Notes: generated from the letters alone by a model not told the origin. Positions 37,584 through 45,720 are shown, numbered from the stretch's first letter. The stretch: 64,000 bases of DNA from Flavimobilis soli (GCF_002564025.1 NZ_PDJH01000001.1:1302001-1366000); one strand, 5' to 3'. Translations and numbers: made by a program.

Positions 37584-38170
37584 GACTCCGCCAGGACGTC
37601 GTCGAGGATCGCGGCGATCGTCGTCGCGTCGAGCAGGCCGAGGACGCGTGCGGCCACGCGGCCCTGACGGTCGAGCACGACCGTCGTCGGGGTCGCGGCG
37701 ACCGGGACGACGCCCTCGAGGGCCGACGTCGCTGCGCCCGAGCGGTCGTCGATCGACGGGTACGGGATCTCGTAGGTGCGCTCGAAGGCCTGAGCAGCCC
37801 CGGCGTCGTCCGTGCGGTTGATGCCGAGGACGTGCACCCCGTCGTCGGCGCGGGACGTCGCGAGGTCGGCGAGGACTGGGGCCTCGACACGGCACGGCGG
37901 GCACGCGGCAAACCACGTGTTGAGGACGACGACGTCGCCGCGCCACGCGGAGACGTCGACCGGCTCGCCGTCGTAGTCGGTGCCGGTGAGCTCGAGCGCG
38001 GCTCCGCGCTCGGCCGCGGCCCACGTCCGCACGGAGCCGTCGCCGGACTGGTAGCCCTGGTCGGCGACCTGGACCGGGCCGTCGTCCGGGGTCGAGGAGC
38101 AGCCGGCGAGCAGCGCGACGGCGGCGACGACGGCGACGGCCGCGCGGGCGGCGTGGTGGCGAGGCTTCAC
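37580..38170 (-). CDS. TlpA/ResA-like thioredoxin lipoprotein
   Basis: This membrane-anchored thiol-disulfide oxidoreductase reduces apocytochrome c or supplies CcdA-derived electrons. The 196-residue protein has a lipoprotein signal (LLAGC, Cys24) and a thioredoxin fold. The active site is CPPC (Cys90, Cys93), and the cis-proline segment [11 protein letters not shown] follows. The start is GTG. It lies 7 bp after the phosphatase gene and overlaps ccdA, in the same order as the mycobacterial Rv0525-Rv0529 cluster (from memory). Confidence 0.92.
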   Translation of the reverse strand: MKPRHHAARAAVAVVAAVALLAGCSSTPDDGPVQVADQGYQSGDGSVRTWAAAERGAALELTGTDYDGEPVDVSAWRGDVVVLNTWFAACPPCRVEAPVLADLATSRADDGVHVLGINRTDDAGAAQAFERTYEIPYPSIDDRSGAATSALEGVVPVAATPTTVVLDRQGRVAARVLGLLDATTIAAILDDVLAES

Positions 38171-38177
38171 GGCAGGC

Positions 38178-38858
38178 TCAGGCTCCCGCGACCTTGGAGG
38201 CGCCGGGCAGCAGGTCGGCGACGGGCTCGGAGTACTCGAGGCCGACGAAGCGGTCGCCGTCGAAGTGCAGCGACGTCACCGACGCGAGCGAGCACTCACG
38301 CTTGCGCGGGTCGTGGAAGTACGGCCGGCCCTCGTACGAGGAGCGCGTGATCCACACGGGCAGCTGGTGGGAGACGAGGACGACCTCGTGGCCCTCGGCG
38401 AGCTTGCGGGCGTCCTCGATCGCGGCGCGCATGCGCTCGACCTGCTTCTTGTAGGGCTCGCCCCACGAGGGGCGCCACGGGTTGACGAGGCGGGGCCAGT
38501 GGCGCGGGTGGCGCAGGGATCCGTCGCCGACGCCGAAGGTCTTGCCCTCGAAGTAGTTCTCGGCCTCGATGAGGCGCTCGTCGGTGCCGAGCTCGAGGCC
38601 GAAGGCGGCCGCGATCGGGGTCGCGGTCTCCTGGGCGCGCTGGAGCGGCGACGCGATGACGTGCGTGATGTCGCGGCGCACGGGGGTGACTCCGGCGGGG
38701 GTCGACTCGCTCACCTCGCCGGCGAAGTGCTTGGCCACGCGGGCGGCCATCTCGTGGCCGCGCTCGGAGAGGTGGTACCCGGGCAGGCGCCCGTAGAGGA
38801 TCCCCTCCGGGTTGTGGACTTCGCCGTGGCGCATCAGGTGGACCGTGGTCTGAGGCAT
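38178..38858 (-). CDS. histidine phosphatase family protein (phosphoglycerate mutase-like)
   Basis: The 226-residue product carries the phosphohistidine motif LMRHGEVH (His11) at the N-terminus. Later catalytic residues are visible (SPLQRAQETA; VLVSHQLPVW). The exact substrate is unknown. It heads the cytochrome c maturation operon, as its mycobacterial counterpart Rv0525 does. The ATG at 38858 is chosen because the motif then starts at its usual position; the frame runs further upstream without conservation. Confidence 0.88.
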   Translation of the reverse strand: MPQTTVHLMRHGEVHNPEGILYGRLPGYHLSERGHEMAARVAKHFAGEVSESTPAGVTPVRRDITHVIASPLQRAQETATPIAAAFGLELGTDERLIEAENYFEGKTFGVGDGSLRHPRHWPRLVNPWRPSWGEPYKKQVERMRAAIEDARKLAEGHEVVLVSHQLPVWITRSSYEGRPYFHDPRKRECSLASVTSLHFDGDRFVGLEYSEPVADLLPGASKVAGA

Positions 38859-38952
38859 GGGCCTAGTGTCGCAAACTTCGCGAGAGGGCCGGGTGTGGTG
38901 CTCGTCTCTCGACGGCGTGGCGGGCCACCACTTGCGCTCCGGGCAGATGTGG

Positions 38953-38970
38953 TTGAAGATTAACTTGAAG
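38953..38970. promoter_or_regulatory. AT-rich block with direct TTGAAG repeats upstream of yceI
   Basis: TTGAAG occurs twice at a 12-bp pitch (38953 and 38965), enclosing ATTAAC. This is an unusually AT-rich stretch for this genome and lies 52-69 bp before the yceI ATG. It may be a -35 region or an operator, for example for a MarR-type protein. The evidence is positional only. Confidence 0.3.
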
Positions 38971-39021
38971 CGGCAATCAATGCAGCCGCATGGACCTAGT
39001 CGCACACCCCAGGAGACTCAC

Positions 39022-39567
39022 ATGACCGCTCTTCCCGAGGGCCTCGCCCCCGCCACCTACACGATCGACCCGTCGCACACGCAGGCCGGCTTCACCGTCC
39101 GCCACGCAGGCATCTCGAAGGTCCGCGGCACCGTGCCGGTCCTCGAGGGCACCATCGTCATCGGTGAGGACATCGAGAGCTCCACCGTCACCGCCGTCCT
39201 CGACGCGACGAAGATCAGCACGGGCGACGCGAACCGCGACGCGCACCTGCAGAGCGCCGACTTCTTCTCGACCGACGTCAACCCGACGTGGACGTTCACC
39301 TCGACCTCGGTCAAGGCCGACGGCGGCGACTTCGTCGTCACCGGCGACCTCACCATCGCGGGCGTCACCAAGCCCGTCGAGCTCGCCCTCGAGTACACCG
39401 GCTCCGCCGTCGACGCCTTCGGCGCCGCCCGCGCCGGTTTCGAGGCGACCGTCACCATCTCCCGCAAGGAGTGGGGCATCACGTGGAACGCGGCCCTCGA
39501 GGCCGGCGGCGTCCTCGTGAGCGACAAGGTCGCCATCCTCATCGAGGTCTCGGCCGTCAAGGCCTGA
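39022..39567 (+). CDS. YceI-family polyisoprenoid-binding protein
   Basis: YceI proteins are lipocalin-like beta-barrels that bind polyisoprenoids such as quinone tails. The 181-residue protein covers the whole domain, from YTIDPSHTQAGFTVRHAGISKVRG to the terminal KVAILIEVSAVKA. It has no signal peptide, so it is probably cytoplasmic as in other actinobacteria. An AGGAG lies at good spacing before the ATG. Its proximity to quinone and redox genes is suggestive, but it is transcribed alone. Confidence 0.92.
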   Translation: MTALPEGLAPATYTIDPSHTQAGFTVRHAGISKVRGTVPVLEGTIVIGEDIESSTVTAVLDATKISTGDANRDAHLQSADFFSTDVNPTWTFTSTSVKADGGDFVVTGDLTIAGVTKPVELALEYTGSAVDAFGAARAGFEATVTISRKEWGITWNAALEAGGVLVSDKVAILIEVSAVKA

Positions 39568-39581
39568 TCCTCGCCACAGTC

Positions 39582-39618
39582 ACGAAGGCCCGGTGCACCC
39601 CCTGCACCGGGCCTTCGT
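39582..39618. terminator. bidirectional terminator between yceI and rex
   Basis: ACGAAGGCCCGGTGCA (39582-39597) pairs perfectly with 39603-39618 across a CCCCC loop: a 16-bp stem between convergent genes. Confidence 0.85.
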
Positions 39619-39639
39619 CATGCCCGCACCCGGACGACG

Positions 39640-40266
39640 TCAGACGGGCGGCAGGTAGTACGACAGGATCTGCAGCTCGGCCGCGACGTCCACGCTGCGC
39701 AGCGCGACGCCGTCGGGCACCGTGAGCGCCCGCGGCGCGAAGCTCAGCACCGAGCGCACGCCGCTCGCCGCGACCGCGTCGAGCGCGTCCTGCGCCGCCG
39801 CGCCGGGGACCGTGAGCACCGCGAGCGACACCTCCCGCTCCGCGACGAGCCGCGGCAGGTCCGCGAGGTCCCCCACCTCGACACCCGCGACCGTCGTCCC
39901 GACGACCTGCGGGTCGACGTCGACGAGCGCGACGACCTCGAAACCACGCGGGACCAGTCCCGCGTAGCTCGCGACGGCCCGCCCCAGGTTGCCGACCCCC
40001 ACGACGACGACGCCACGACGGCGCCCCACGCCGAGCGCGCCGCGCAGCTGCGCGCGCAGCTCCGCGACGTCGTACCCCACGCCGCGCTTGCCGTACGAGC
40101 CCAGGTGCGACAGGTCCCGGCGCAGCTGCGCCGACTCGACGCCCGCAGCCGCCGCGAGCTCGACCGACGACGCCGTCACGACGCCGCGCCGCACGAGGTC
40201 GTCGAGCACCCGCGCATACACCGGGAGGCGGGTCAGGGTCTGCGGCGGGACCGCGGTCGACGTCAT
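39640..40266 (-). CDS. rex: redox-sensing transcriptional repressor Rex
   Basis: Rex senses the NADH/NAD+ ratio and represses respiratory genes when NADH is low. The 208-residue protein has an N-terminal winged helix (about 8-80, with ESAQLRRDLSHLGSYGKRG). A Rossmann NAD(H)-binding domain follows (VVVVGVGNLGRAVASY, near 92-107), and the C-terminal domain-swapped helix is present (SYYLPP). The start overlaps the glutaredoxin stop by 4 bp. In Streptomyces rex leads a hemACD operon; here the gene is followed by a terminator. A matching operator is found before menJ-nuo at 18972-18989. Confidence 0.94.
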   Translation of the reverse strand: MTSTAVPPQTLTRLPVYARVLDDLVRRGVVTASSVELAAAAGVESAQLRRDLSHLGSYGKRGVGYDVAELRAQLRGALGVGRRRGVVVVGVGNLGRAVASYAGLVPRGFEVVALVDVDPQVVGTTVAGVEVGDLADLPRLVAEREVSLAVLTVPGAAAQDALDAVAASGVRSVLSFAPRALTVPDGVALRSVDVAAELQILSYYLPPV

Positions 40267-40550
40267 CGCGCCGCCCCCGACGGTCGTCCCAGCGCGCGGC
40301 GCAGGCGCCGCTCGTCGACACGCCAGAACGCCTGCTGCACGCCGTCGACCAGGACGACGGGGACGTAGTCCGAGTACGTCGCGACGAGCGCCGGGTCGGC
40401 ATCGACGTCCTGCTCGACCCACCGCTCCCCCAGCTCCGCGCACACGGCCGCGACGACCTCGCGCGCGTCCTCGCACAGGTGGCACGACGCACGCACGAGG
40501 AGCTCGACGCGCGGCGCTGCGCCGGCCGACGAGGTGGTCACCGGTTCCAT
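40263..40550 (-). CDS. glutaredoxin-family protein
   Basis: The 95-residue protein has a thioredoxin-like fold with the redox motif CHLC (Cys23, Cys26) near the N-terminus and VPVVLVDG containing the cis-proline. It belongs to the DUF836/GlrX-like group. It is the first gene of a two-gene operon with rex (4-bp overlap). A TACTGT -10 box lies 6 nt before its ATG (leaderless). Its physiological partner is unknown; a link to redox sensing is inferred from the operon. Confidence 0.88.
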   Translation of the reverse strand: MEPVTTSSAGAAPRVELLVRASCHLCEDAREVVAAVCAELGERWVEQDVDADPALVATYSDYVPVVLVDGVQQAFWRVDERRLRRALGRPSGAAR

Positions 40551-40556
40551 ACGGCA

Positions 40557-40581
40557 ACAGTACGGACTGTCTCGATAGAGT
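40557..40581. promoter_or_regulatory. divergent leaderless promoters of grx-rex and the HAD phosphatase
   Basis: Minus-strand TACTGT (40557-40562) ends 6 nt before the glutaredoxin ATG. Plus-strand TAGAGT (40576-40581) ends 7 nt before the HAD ATG. Both lie in a 38-bp spacer. Confidence 0.55.
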
Positions 40582-40588
40582 GGACGAC

Positions 40589-41485
40589 ATGTCGACCGCC
40601 CGCGAGCCCTCCGCAGACGAGTCGGTCGAGCCGGCCCCCGAGGAGTCGGCCGAGGCCGCCGCCGACGCGGCTCTCGACCTGGCCAGCCCCGTCGAGAGCA
40701 CCGCGGTCGACCCCGCACGCATCGCCGCGTTCTTCGACGTCGACAACACGATCATCCGCGGGGCGAGCGCCTTCCACCTCGCGATGGGCCTGTACCGCCG
40801 CGACTTCTTCAAGATCCGCGACCTCGTGTTCGCCGGGCTGCAGCAGTGGCGCTTCATCGCGCTCGGCGAGAGCAAGGAGCAGATCAGCTCCGTGCGCGAC
40901 CGCGCGCTCGGCATCATCAAGGGCCACACGGTCGCCGAGGTCACCGCGATCGGCGAAGAGGTCTGGGACCAGGTGCTGTCGCTGCGGATCTTCCCCGGCA
41001 CCCGCAAGATCCTCGACGCGCACCTCGCGGCCGGGCACCAGGTGTGGCTCATCACCGCGACGCCCATCGAGATCGGAGAGCTCATCGCGCGCCACCTCGG
41101 CGCGACGGGCGCGCTCGCGACGATCGCCGAGCACAAGGACGGCGTCTACACGGGCCGCCTCGTCGGCGAGATGATGCACGGCGAGAGCAAGGAGGCCGGC
41201 GCGCGCGAGCTCGCCGAGCGTCTCGGCCTCGACCTCGCGCACTGCTACGCGTACGGCGACTCGGCGAACGACATCCCGATCCTCAGCTCGGTCGGCCACC
41301 CGTGCGCGATCAACCCGGAGCCGCGGCTGCGCCGCCACGCGAAGGACGTCGGCTGGCCGGTGCGCGAGTTCCGCGGCAAGCGCCGCCTCGCGAAGCGCGG
41401 CGTGAAGACCGCGAGCGCCGCCGGTCTCGTCTGGGTGCTCACGCAGGCCGCCCGCGGGGCGCGTCGCAAGCTCGCCAAGCGCTGA
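40589..41485 (+). CDS. HAD-IB family phosphatase (SerB-like)
   Basis: The 298-residue protein has an acidic disordered N-terminus (1-42) followed by a haloacid dehalogenase core. The nucleophile motif is FFDVDNTI (Asp50, Asp52), motif II is LITATP and the metal site is YGDSANDIP. A C-terminal helix with a basic end (ARRKLAKR) may touch the membrane. It resembles the mycobacterial SerB1/Rv0505c group, whose substrate is not firmly established. Leaderless transcription is likely. Confidence 0.9.
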   Translation: MSTAREPSADESVEPAPEESAEAAADAALDLASPVESTAVDPARIAAFFDVDNTIIRGASAFHLAMGLYRRDFFKIRDLVFAGLQQWRFIALGESKEQISSVRDRALGIIKGHTVAEVTAIGEEVWDQVLSLRIFPGTRKILDAHLAAGHQVWLITATPIEIGELIARHLGATGALATIAEHKDGVYTGRLVGEMMHGESKEAGARELAERLGLDLAHCYAYGDSANDIPILSSVGHPCAINPEPRLRRHAKDVGWPVREFRGKRRLAKRGVKTASAAGLVWVLTQAARGARRKLAKR

Positions 41486-41582
41486 GCCCGGACGGGCGAC
41501 GCTGCCGCCTGGCGTCGCGCTGCCAGCCACTCGCGCGCTTCCCGCCGCGCCGCCCCCCGTGTATCGACGCCCGGGATACGGC

Positions 41583-41614
41583 AAGAGCCCCCGTCCCGAG
41601 GGACGAGGGCTCTT
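41583..41614. terminator. terminator between the HAD gene and bS22
   Basis: AAGAGCCCCCGTCCC pairs with GGGACGAGGGCTCTT with one mismatch, giving a 14-bp effective stem and a 2-nt loop. It is placed between convergent genes and is bidirectional. The rest of 41486-41637 shows nothing else. Confidence 0.8.
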
Positions 41615-41637
41615 CGCAGAGAACGCCTGCGGCGTCC

Positions 41638-41736
41638 TTACTTCTTGTTGCGGCGCTGGTGGCGCGTCTTGCGAAGCAGCTTGCGGTGCTTCTTCTTCGC
41701 CATACGCTTGCGACGCTTCTTGATAACGGAGCCCAC
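41638..41736 (-). CDS. mini ribosomal protein bS22 (AURKAIP1/COX24 domain)
   Basis: A 32-residue, extremely basic peptide is encoded from a GTG at 41736, preceded by GAGG. It starts MGSVIKKRRKRMAKKKHRK and ends in HQRRNKK. The KKRRKRMAKKKHRKLL core is the signature of the AURKAIP1/COX24 family, identified as bS22 on actinobacterial 30S subunits. It is too short for most gene callers. Its partner order (HTH protein upstream, HAD phosphatase nearby) matches mycobacterial Rv0500A-Rv0500B (from memory). A -10 candidate TAGACT lies at 41809-41814. Confidence 0.88.
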   Translation of the reverse strand: MGSVIKKRRKRMAKKKHRKLLRKTRHQRRNKK

Positions 41737-41869
41737 GGGTCCTCGCAATGTCGATCGGTAGCTTGCACGGCACACCGGGAGGCACCGCGCTCGGAAAGTC
41801 CGTCCGCCAGTCTAACCCCTGCCGCAGCATGCCCGCGACACGGGTATCAGGACGGCTCAGGCCAGGTCG

Positions 41870-42076
41870 TCAGGAGGACTTGAGGTCCCGCACGTCCTGG
41901 GCGCCGCCGAGGTACTGGTGCAGCGCCTCGACGGGCACGCGGAACGACTTGCCGACCCGCACCGCCGGGATCTCGCCCGAGTGGACGAGGCGGTAGACGG
42001 TCATGCGAGACACCCGCATCTCCTCAGCCACCTCGGCGACGGTGAGGAAACGAGGCCTCGCGGCGGCGTCGGACAT
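41870..42076 (-). CDS. 68-residue helix-turn-helix protein (excisionase/MerR-type fold)
   Basis: The protein consists almost only of a winged HTH_17 domain (FLTVAEVAEEMRVSRMTVYRL then GKSFRVPVEALHQYL). It resembles the actinobacterial Rv0500A/BldC-like group and not a phage excisionase, since no integrase or att site is nearby. The ATG at 42076 is used; the longer upstream frame is Arg-rich and not conserved. Its likely promoter is TAGAGT at 42150-42155, giving a leader of about 70 nt. That leader contains a small GCGCGGCG hairpin (42120-42138). Confidence 0.87.
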   Translation of the reverse strand: MSDAAARPRFLTVAEVAEEMRVSRMTVYRLVHSGEIPAVRVGKSFRVPVEALHQYLGGAQDVRDLKSS

Positions 42077-42219
42077 GCATGCGCTCCTCGTGTCGGACCA
42101 GGTCAGGCGGTCTGCGGGCGCGCGGCGGGACGCCGCGCACGTGCAGCACACTCTAGGGCCTGCTCGGCTCGCGGGGGAAGACGGTTCACCCTCCTGGGAG
42201 CTACCGCCCACCTGCCCTC

Positions 42220-43404
42220 TCAGTACACCTCGGGGTGCAACCCCCGCAGGGGGAAGACGGCGGACCTCGTCGCCATGACCGCGCGGTCGACGTCGTCGGC
42301 CGGGTCGTAACGCCCGGACCATGACGGGTCGGCGTGCTGCTCGTCACCGTCCTCGTGGATCACGACGGGCGGCTCGGCCCCGACCTCGCGTCGCACGAGC
42401 TCGCGCCACTCCTCCGGGATCGGCGTGTGCGCGGGGACCGGCACGTGCGCGGCCTCGGCGAGGACGCTCGCCCACACGCGCGGCACGACGTCGACGACCG
42501 AGTACCCGCCACCGCCGAGCGCGACCCAGCGGCCGTCGCACAGCTGGTGCGCGAGCCCGTGCATGCGCCGCGCCGCCGCGCGCAGCGCGGCCGTGCTCAC
42601 GCGCAGCGACGACAGCGGGTCGTGCGCGTGGGCGTCGCAGCCGTGCTGCGTCACGAGGACCTGCGGACGGAAGTCCGCGAGGACCTCGGGCACGACGCCG
42701 TCGATCGCCCGCAGCCAGCCCTCCGGACGCGTCCGCGCCGGGAGGGCGACGTTGACCGCACCCCCGGGCGCGTGCGGCCCGCCCGTCTCGGTCGGGTAGC
42801 CCGTGTGCGGGAACAACGACGCGGGGCTCTCGTGGACCGACACGGTCAGGACACGCGGCTCGTCCCAGAACACCTTCTGGACGCCGTCGCCATGGTGCGC
42901 GTCGAGGTCCACGTACGCGACGCGCTCCGCGCCGTCGTCGAGCAGCGCACGGATCGCGACGGCGGCGTCGTTGTAGATGCAGAAGCCCGACGCCGCGTCG
43001 GGCATCGCGTGGTGCATCCCGCCCGCGACGCTCACCCCGTGCTGGGCCTCGCCGCGCCAGACGGCGCGGGCCGCGGCGACCGTGCCCGCGACGATGCGGG
43101 CGGCGGCGTCGTGCATGTCCTCGAACAGGGGGTCGTCCTGCGTGCCGAGGCCGCGGCGCACGTCGCGCACGCCGCGGGACGCCGCGTGGACCGCAGCGAC
43201 GTACTCGGGCGTGTGGACAGTCTCGAGGAGGGAGTCGGGAGCGATGCCCGCGTCCGCGACGACGACCCCGTCCGCGTCGAGCACGCCGAGGGCGCGCGCG
43301 AGCTCGATCGTCAGGTGCAGGCGCAGGGGCGCCATCGGGTGCTCCGGACCGAAGTCGTAGCCGAGCAGGTCCGCAGCCCACGCCACGTGCGCCGTCGCCG
43401 CCAT
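42220..43404 (-). CDS. acuC: acetoin utilization-type histone deacetylase family protein
   Basis: The 394-residue protein belongs to the arginase/deacetylase superfamily (class I HDAC-like). It probably removes acetyl groups from protein lysines, as B. subtilis AcuC does for acetyl-CoA synthetase. Zinc ligands and catalytic His-Asp pairs are visible (GGMHHAMPDAASGFCIYND; YVDLDAHHGDG; VTQHGCDAHAHDPL). A TAGCGT -10 box (43411-43416) lies 6 nt before the ATG, indicating leaderless transcription. No acuA-type acetyltransferase is in this window. Confidence 0.9.
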   Translation of the reverse strand: MAATAHVAWAADLLGYDFGPEHPMAPLRLHLTIELARALGVLDADGVVVADAGIAPDSLLETVHTPEYVAAVHAASRGVRDVRRGLGTQDDPLFEDMHDAAARIVAGTVAAARAVWRGEAQHGVSVAGGMHHAMPDAASGFCIYNDAAVAIRALLDDGAERVAYVDLDAHHGDGVQKVFWDEPRVLTVSVHESPASLFPHTGYPTETGGPHAPGGAVNVALPARTRPEGWLRAIDGVVPEVLADFRPQVLVTQHGCDAHAHDPLSSLRVSTAALRAAARRMHGLAHQLCDGRWVALGGGGYSVVDVVPRVWASVLAEAAHVPVPAHTPIPEEWRELVRREVGAEPPVVIHEDGDEQHADPSWSGRYDPADDVDRAVMATRSAVFPLRGLHPEVY

Positions 43405-43489
43405 GTCGCCACGCTAGCGCGCCCGCCGCGCGACGGCGCGGCACGTCCGCGTCCCGCACCACGGGGCCTGCGAGGTGGCACCATGGGCC

Positions 43490-43502
43490 AGTACGCCGTA
43501 CT
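43490..43502. promoter_or_regulatory. 13-bp inverted repeat before trkH
   Basis: AGTACG-C-CGTACT lies 17 bp before the trkH ATG. It could be an operator or a small leader hairpin. No regulator is indicated. Confidence 0.3.
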
Positions 43503-43518
43503 CGCTGGGAGGTGACCG

Positions 43519-44895
43519 ATGGCGCCGAAGCTGTCGGCACCGCTGTGGGCCGGACGAGAGCTCGTCGACCGGATCGCCCGCCGCTCCCCGGCCCGCCTCG
43601 CGCTCCTCACGTTCGCCGGCGTCATCGCGGTCTTCACGGCGCTGCTCAACCTTCCCGCGGCGACCGCGACCGGTGTGCGCGCCCCGTTCGTCGACGCGTT
43701 CTTCACCGCGACGTCGGCCGTCTGCGTCACGGGGCTCGTGACCGTCCCGACGGGCACCTACTGGTCCGGCTTCGGTCAGGCCGTCATCCTCGTCGGCATC
43801 CAGGTCGGCGGCCTCGGCGTCATGACCCTCGCGTCGATCCTCGGTGCAGCGGTCTCCCGGCGCATCGGCCTCACCCAGCGCCTGCTGACGGCGTCCGAGA
43901 CCAAGACGACGCGGCTCGGCGAGGTCGGCTCGCTCATCCGCGTCGTCGTCATCACGTCGCTGAGCCTCGAGGCCTTCATCGCGGCGCTGCTGCTGCCGCG
44001 ATTCATGACGCTCCACGAGACGTTCCGCGAGGCGCTCTGGCACGCGGTGTTCTACGCCGTCTCCGCGTTCAACAACGCGGGCTTCGTCCCGACCGCCGAG
44101 GGGCTCGCGCCCCACGCGGGCGACTGGCTCCTGCTGCTGCCGATCATCCTCGGCGTGTTCATCGGGTCGCTCGGCTTCCCCGTCATCCTCAACATCGCGC
44201 GCGTCGGCCGCCGCGCGAGCCGCTGGAACCTGCACACCAAGCTGACGCTCACCGTGTCGGGCGCGCTCGTCGTCGTCGGCGGCCTCCTGTTCGCCGCGTT
44301 CGAGTGGCGCAACGAGGAGACGATCGGCCCGCTCGGCTGGCCGGCCAAGCTGCTCTCGGCGCTCTTCGCGGGTGTGATGCCGCGCTCGGGCGGGTTCTCG
44401 ACGGTCGACGTCAGCTCGATGAAGGAGTCGACCTGGCTCATCAACGACGCCCTCATGTTCGTCGGCGGCGGCTCCGCGTCGACCGCGGGCGGCATCAAGG
44501 TCACGACGCTCGCCGTCCTCCTGCTCGCGATCGTCGCGGAGGCCCGCGGTGACCGGGACATCGAGGCGTACGGGCGGCGCATCCCGCGCGACACGCTGCG
44601 CCTGTCGATCGCTGTCGCGTTCATCGGCGCGACGGCGGTGCTGGTCTCGACGCTCGTGCTCCTCGAGATCACCGGCTGGTCCCTCGACGTGCTGCTCTTC
44701 GAGACGATCTCGGCGTTCGCGACGTGCGGGCTGTCGACCGGGGTGACGCACCTGCTGCCCGAGGAGGGCAAGTACGTGCTCATCGTGTTGATGTTCGTCG
44801 GGCGCACCGGCACCATGACTCTTGCTGCAGCCCTCGCCCTGCGCGACCGCCGTCGCGTCATCCGGCTGCCCGAGGAGAGGCCCATCATTGGCTGA
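43519..44895 (+). CDS. TrkH/KtrB-type potassium transporter subunit
   Basis: This membrane subunit of a K+ uptake system has 458 residues. Its four repeated pore motifs with selectivity-filter glycines are visible (TSAVCVTGLVTV; SAFNNAGFVP; MPRSGGFSTV; SAFATCGLSTG), each with flanking helices. The conserved GRTGTMTLA follows near the C-terminus. GGGAGG precedes the ATG. It overlaps the next gene, the regulatory subunit, by 8 bp. By size it is closer to KtrB than to E. coli TrkH. Confidence 0.93.
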   Translation: MAPKLSAPLWAGRELVDRIARRSPARLALLTFAGVIAVFTALLNLPAATATGVRAPFVDAFFTATSAVCVTGLVTVPTGTYWSGFGQAVILVGIQVGGLGVMTLASILGAAVSRRIGLTQRLLTASETKTTRLGEVGSLIRVVVITSLSLEAFIAALLLPRFMTLHETFREALWHAVFYAVSAFNNAGFVPTAEGLAPHAGDWLLLLPIILGVFIGSLGFPVILNIARVGRRASRWNLHTKLTLTVSGALVVVGGLLFAAFEWRNEETIGPLGWPAKLLSALFAGVMPRSGGFSTVDVSSMKESTWLINDALMFVGGGSASTAGGIKVTTLAVLLLAIVAEARGDRDIEAYGRRIPRDTLRLSIAVAFIGATAVLVSTLVLLEITGWSLDVLLFETISAFATCGLSTGVTHLLPEEGKYVLIVLMFVGRTGTMTLAAALALRDRRRVIRLPEERPIIG

Positions 44896-45565
44896 CAGGA
44901 ACACACCGGCGAGCGCCCAGGACGCGGGTGTCCTCGTCATCGGGCTCGGGCGCTTCGGCGCCTCCATCGCGACGACGCTCGACCGGCTCGGTCAGGACGT
45001 CCTCGCCGTCGAGCGCTCCGCGGACCAGGTCCAGCACTGGACCGGCCGCCTGCCGCTCGTCGAGGCGGACGCGACCAACCCCGAGGCGCTCGAGCAGCTC
45101 GGTGCGCGCGACTTCCCGGTCGCGGTCGTCGGCGTCGGCTCGTCGCTCGAGGCGTCCGTGCTCATCACGGGCAACCTCGTCGACATCGGCACGCCGCAGA
45201 TCTGGGCGAAGGCCGTCTCGGCCGAGCACGGCCGCATCCTGCAGCGCATCGGCGCGCACCACATCGTGTTCCCGGAGGCGGACGCGGGCAACCGCGTGGC
45301 GCACCTCGTCTCGGGCAAGCTCATGGACTACATCGAGGTCGAGGACGGCTTCACGATCGTCAAGATGCGCCCGCCGAAGGAGACGCAGGGCTTCACGATC
45401 GAGCAGTCGAAGGTGCGTGCCCGCTACGGCGTGACGATCATCGGCGTGAAGCCGCCGGGCCAGGACTTCATCTACGCGACGCCGCAGACGCGCATCTCGG
45501 CGAACGACATGCTCGTCGTCTCGGGGCACTCCGAGCTGCTCGAGCGGTTCGCGGCGCGCCCCTGA
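44888..45565 (+). CDS. TrkA/KtrA-type potassium uptake regulatory subunit
   Basis: This cytoplasmic RCK-domain protein gates the adjacent potassium channel. The product is 225 residues, with a nucleotide-binding RCK_N fold (VLVIGLGRFGASIATTL, then AVERSAD) and an RCK_C domain at about 140-222. The TTG at 44888 is preferred because GAGGAGAGG lies 7 nt upstream and it starts just before the domain. An ATG at 44822 would need translation from inside trkH and adds non-conserved residues. Confidence 0.9.
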   Translation: MADRNTPASAQDAGVLVIGLGRFGASIATTLDRLGQDVLAVERSADQVQHWTGRLPLVEADATNPEALEQLGARDFPVAVVGVGSSLEASVLITGNLVDIGTPQIWAKAVSAEHGRILQRIGAHHIVFPEADAGNRVAHLVSGKLMDYIEVEDGFTIVKMRPPKETQGFTIEQSKVRARYGVTIIGVKPPGQDFIYATPQTRISANDMLVVSGHSELLERFAARP

Positions 45566-45575
45566 GGACGCGATC

Positions 45576-45617
45576 GAGGGTCAGGTCCGGCCTTCGCCAC
45601 GGCCGGACCTGACCCTC
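45576..45617 (+). terminator. perfect 17-bp terminator after the potassium uptake genes
   Basis: GAGGGTCAGGTCCGGCC (45576-45592) pairs perfectly with 45601-45617 across an 8-nt loop, 10 bp after the trkA-type stop. Confidence 0.85.
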
Positions 45618-45648
45618 CCGGAGCCACCGGTTCTCCACCCCGGCGACC

Positions 45649-45693
45649 CCGGTGCGACGGGGTGACACCCGTGCAACCGCCCCGTCGCACCGG
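45649..45693. terminator. 14-bp stem hairpin between convergent genes
   Basis: CCGGTGCGACGGGG (45649-45662) pairs perfectly with 45680-45693 across a 17-nt loop. It is the second of three consecutive hairpins in this spacer. Confidence 0.65.
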
Positions 45694-45714
45694 CGGCCTC
45701 CAAGGAGGCCGCCG
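45691..45714 (-). terminator. terminator of the distal GH43 gene
   Basis: CGGCGGCCTCC (45691-45701) pairs with GGAGGCCGCCG (45704-45714) across two bases, 6 bp after the GH43 stop. It partly overlaps the 14-bp hairpin, so the two are mutually exclusive. Confidence 0.7.
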
Positions 45715-45720
45715 GATCTC

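Noticed and set aside
41870..42076. phage excisionase
   Set aside because: The fold is shared by excisionases, but there is no integrase, attachment site or phage gene, and its neighbours are housekeeping genes.
44822..44887. ATG at 44822 as start of the TrkA-type gene
   Set aside because: It lies inside trkH, adds non-conserved residues and has no ribosome binding site; the TTG at 44888 has a good one and abuts the RCK domain.
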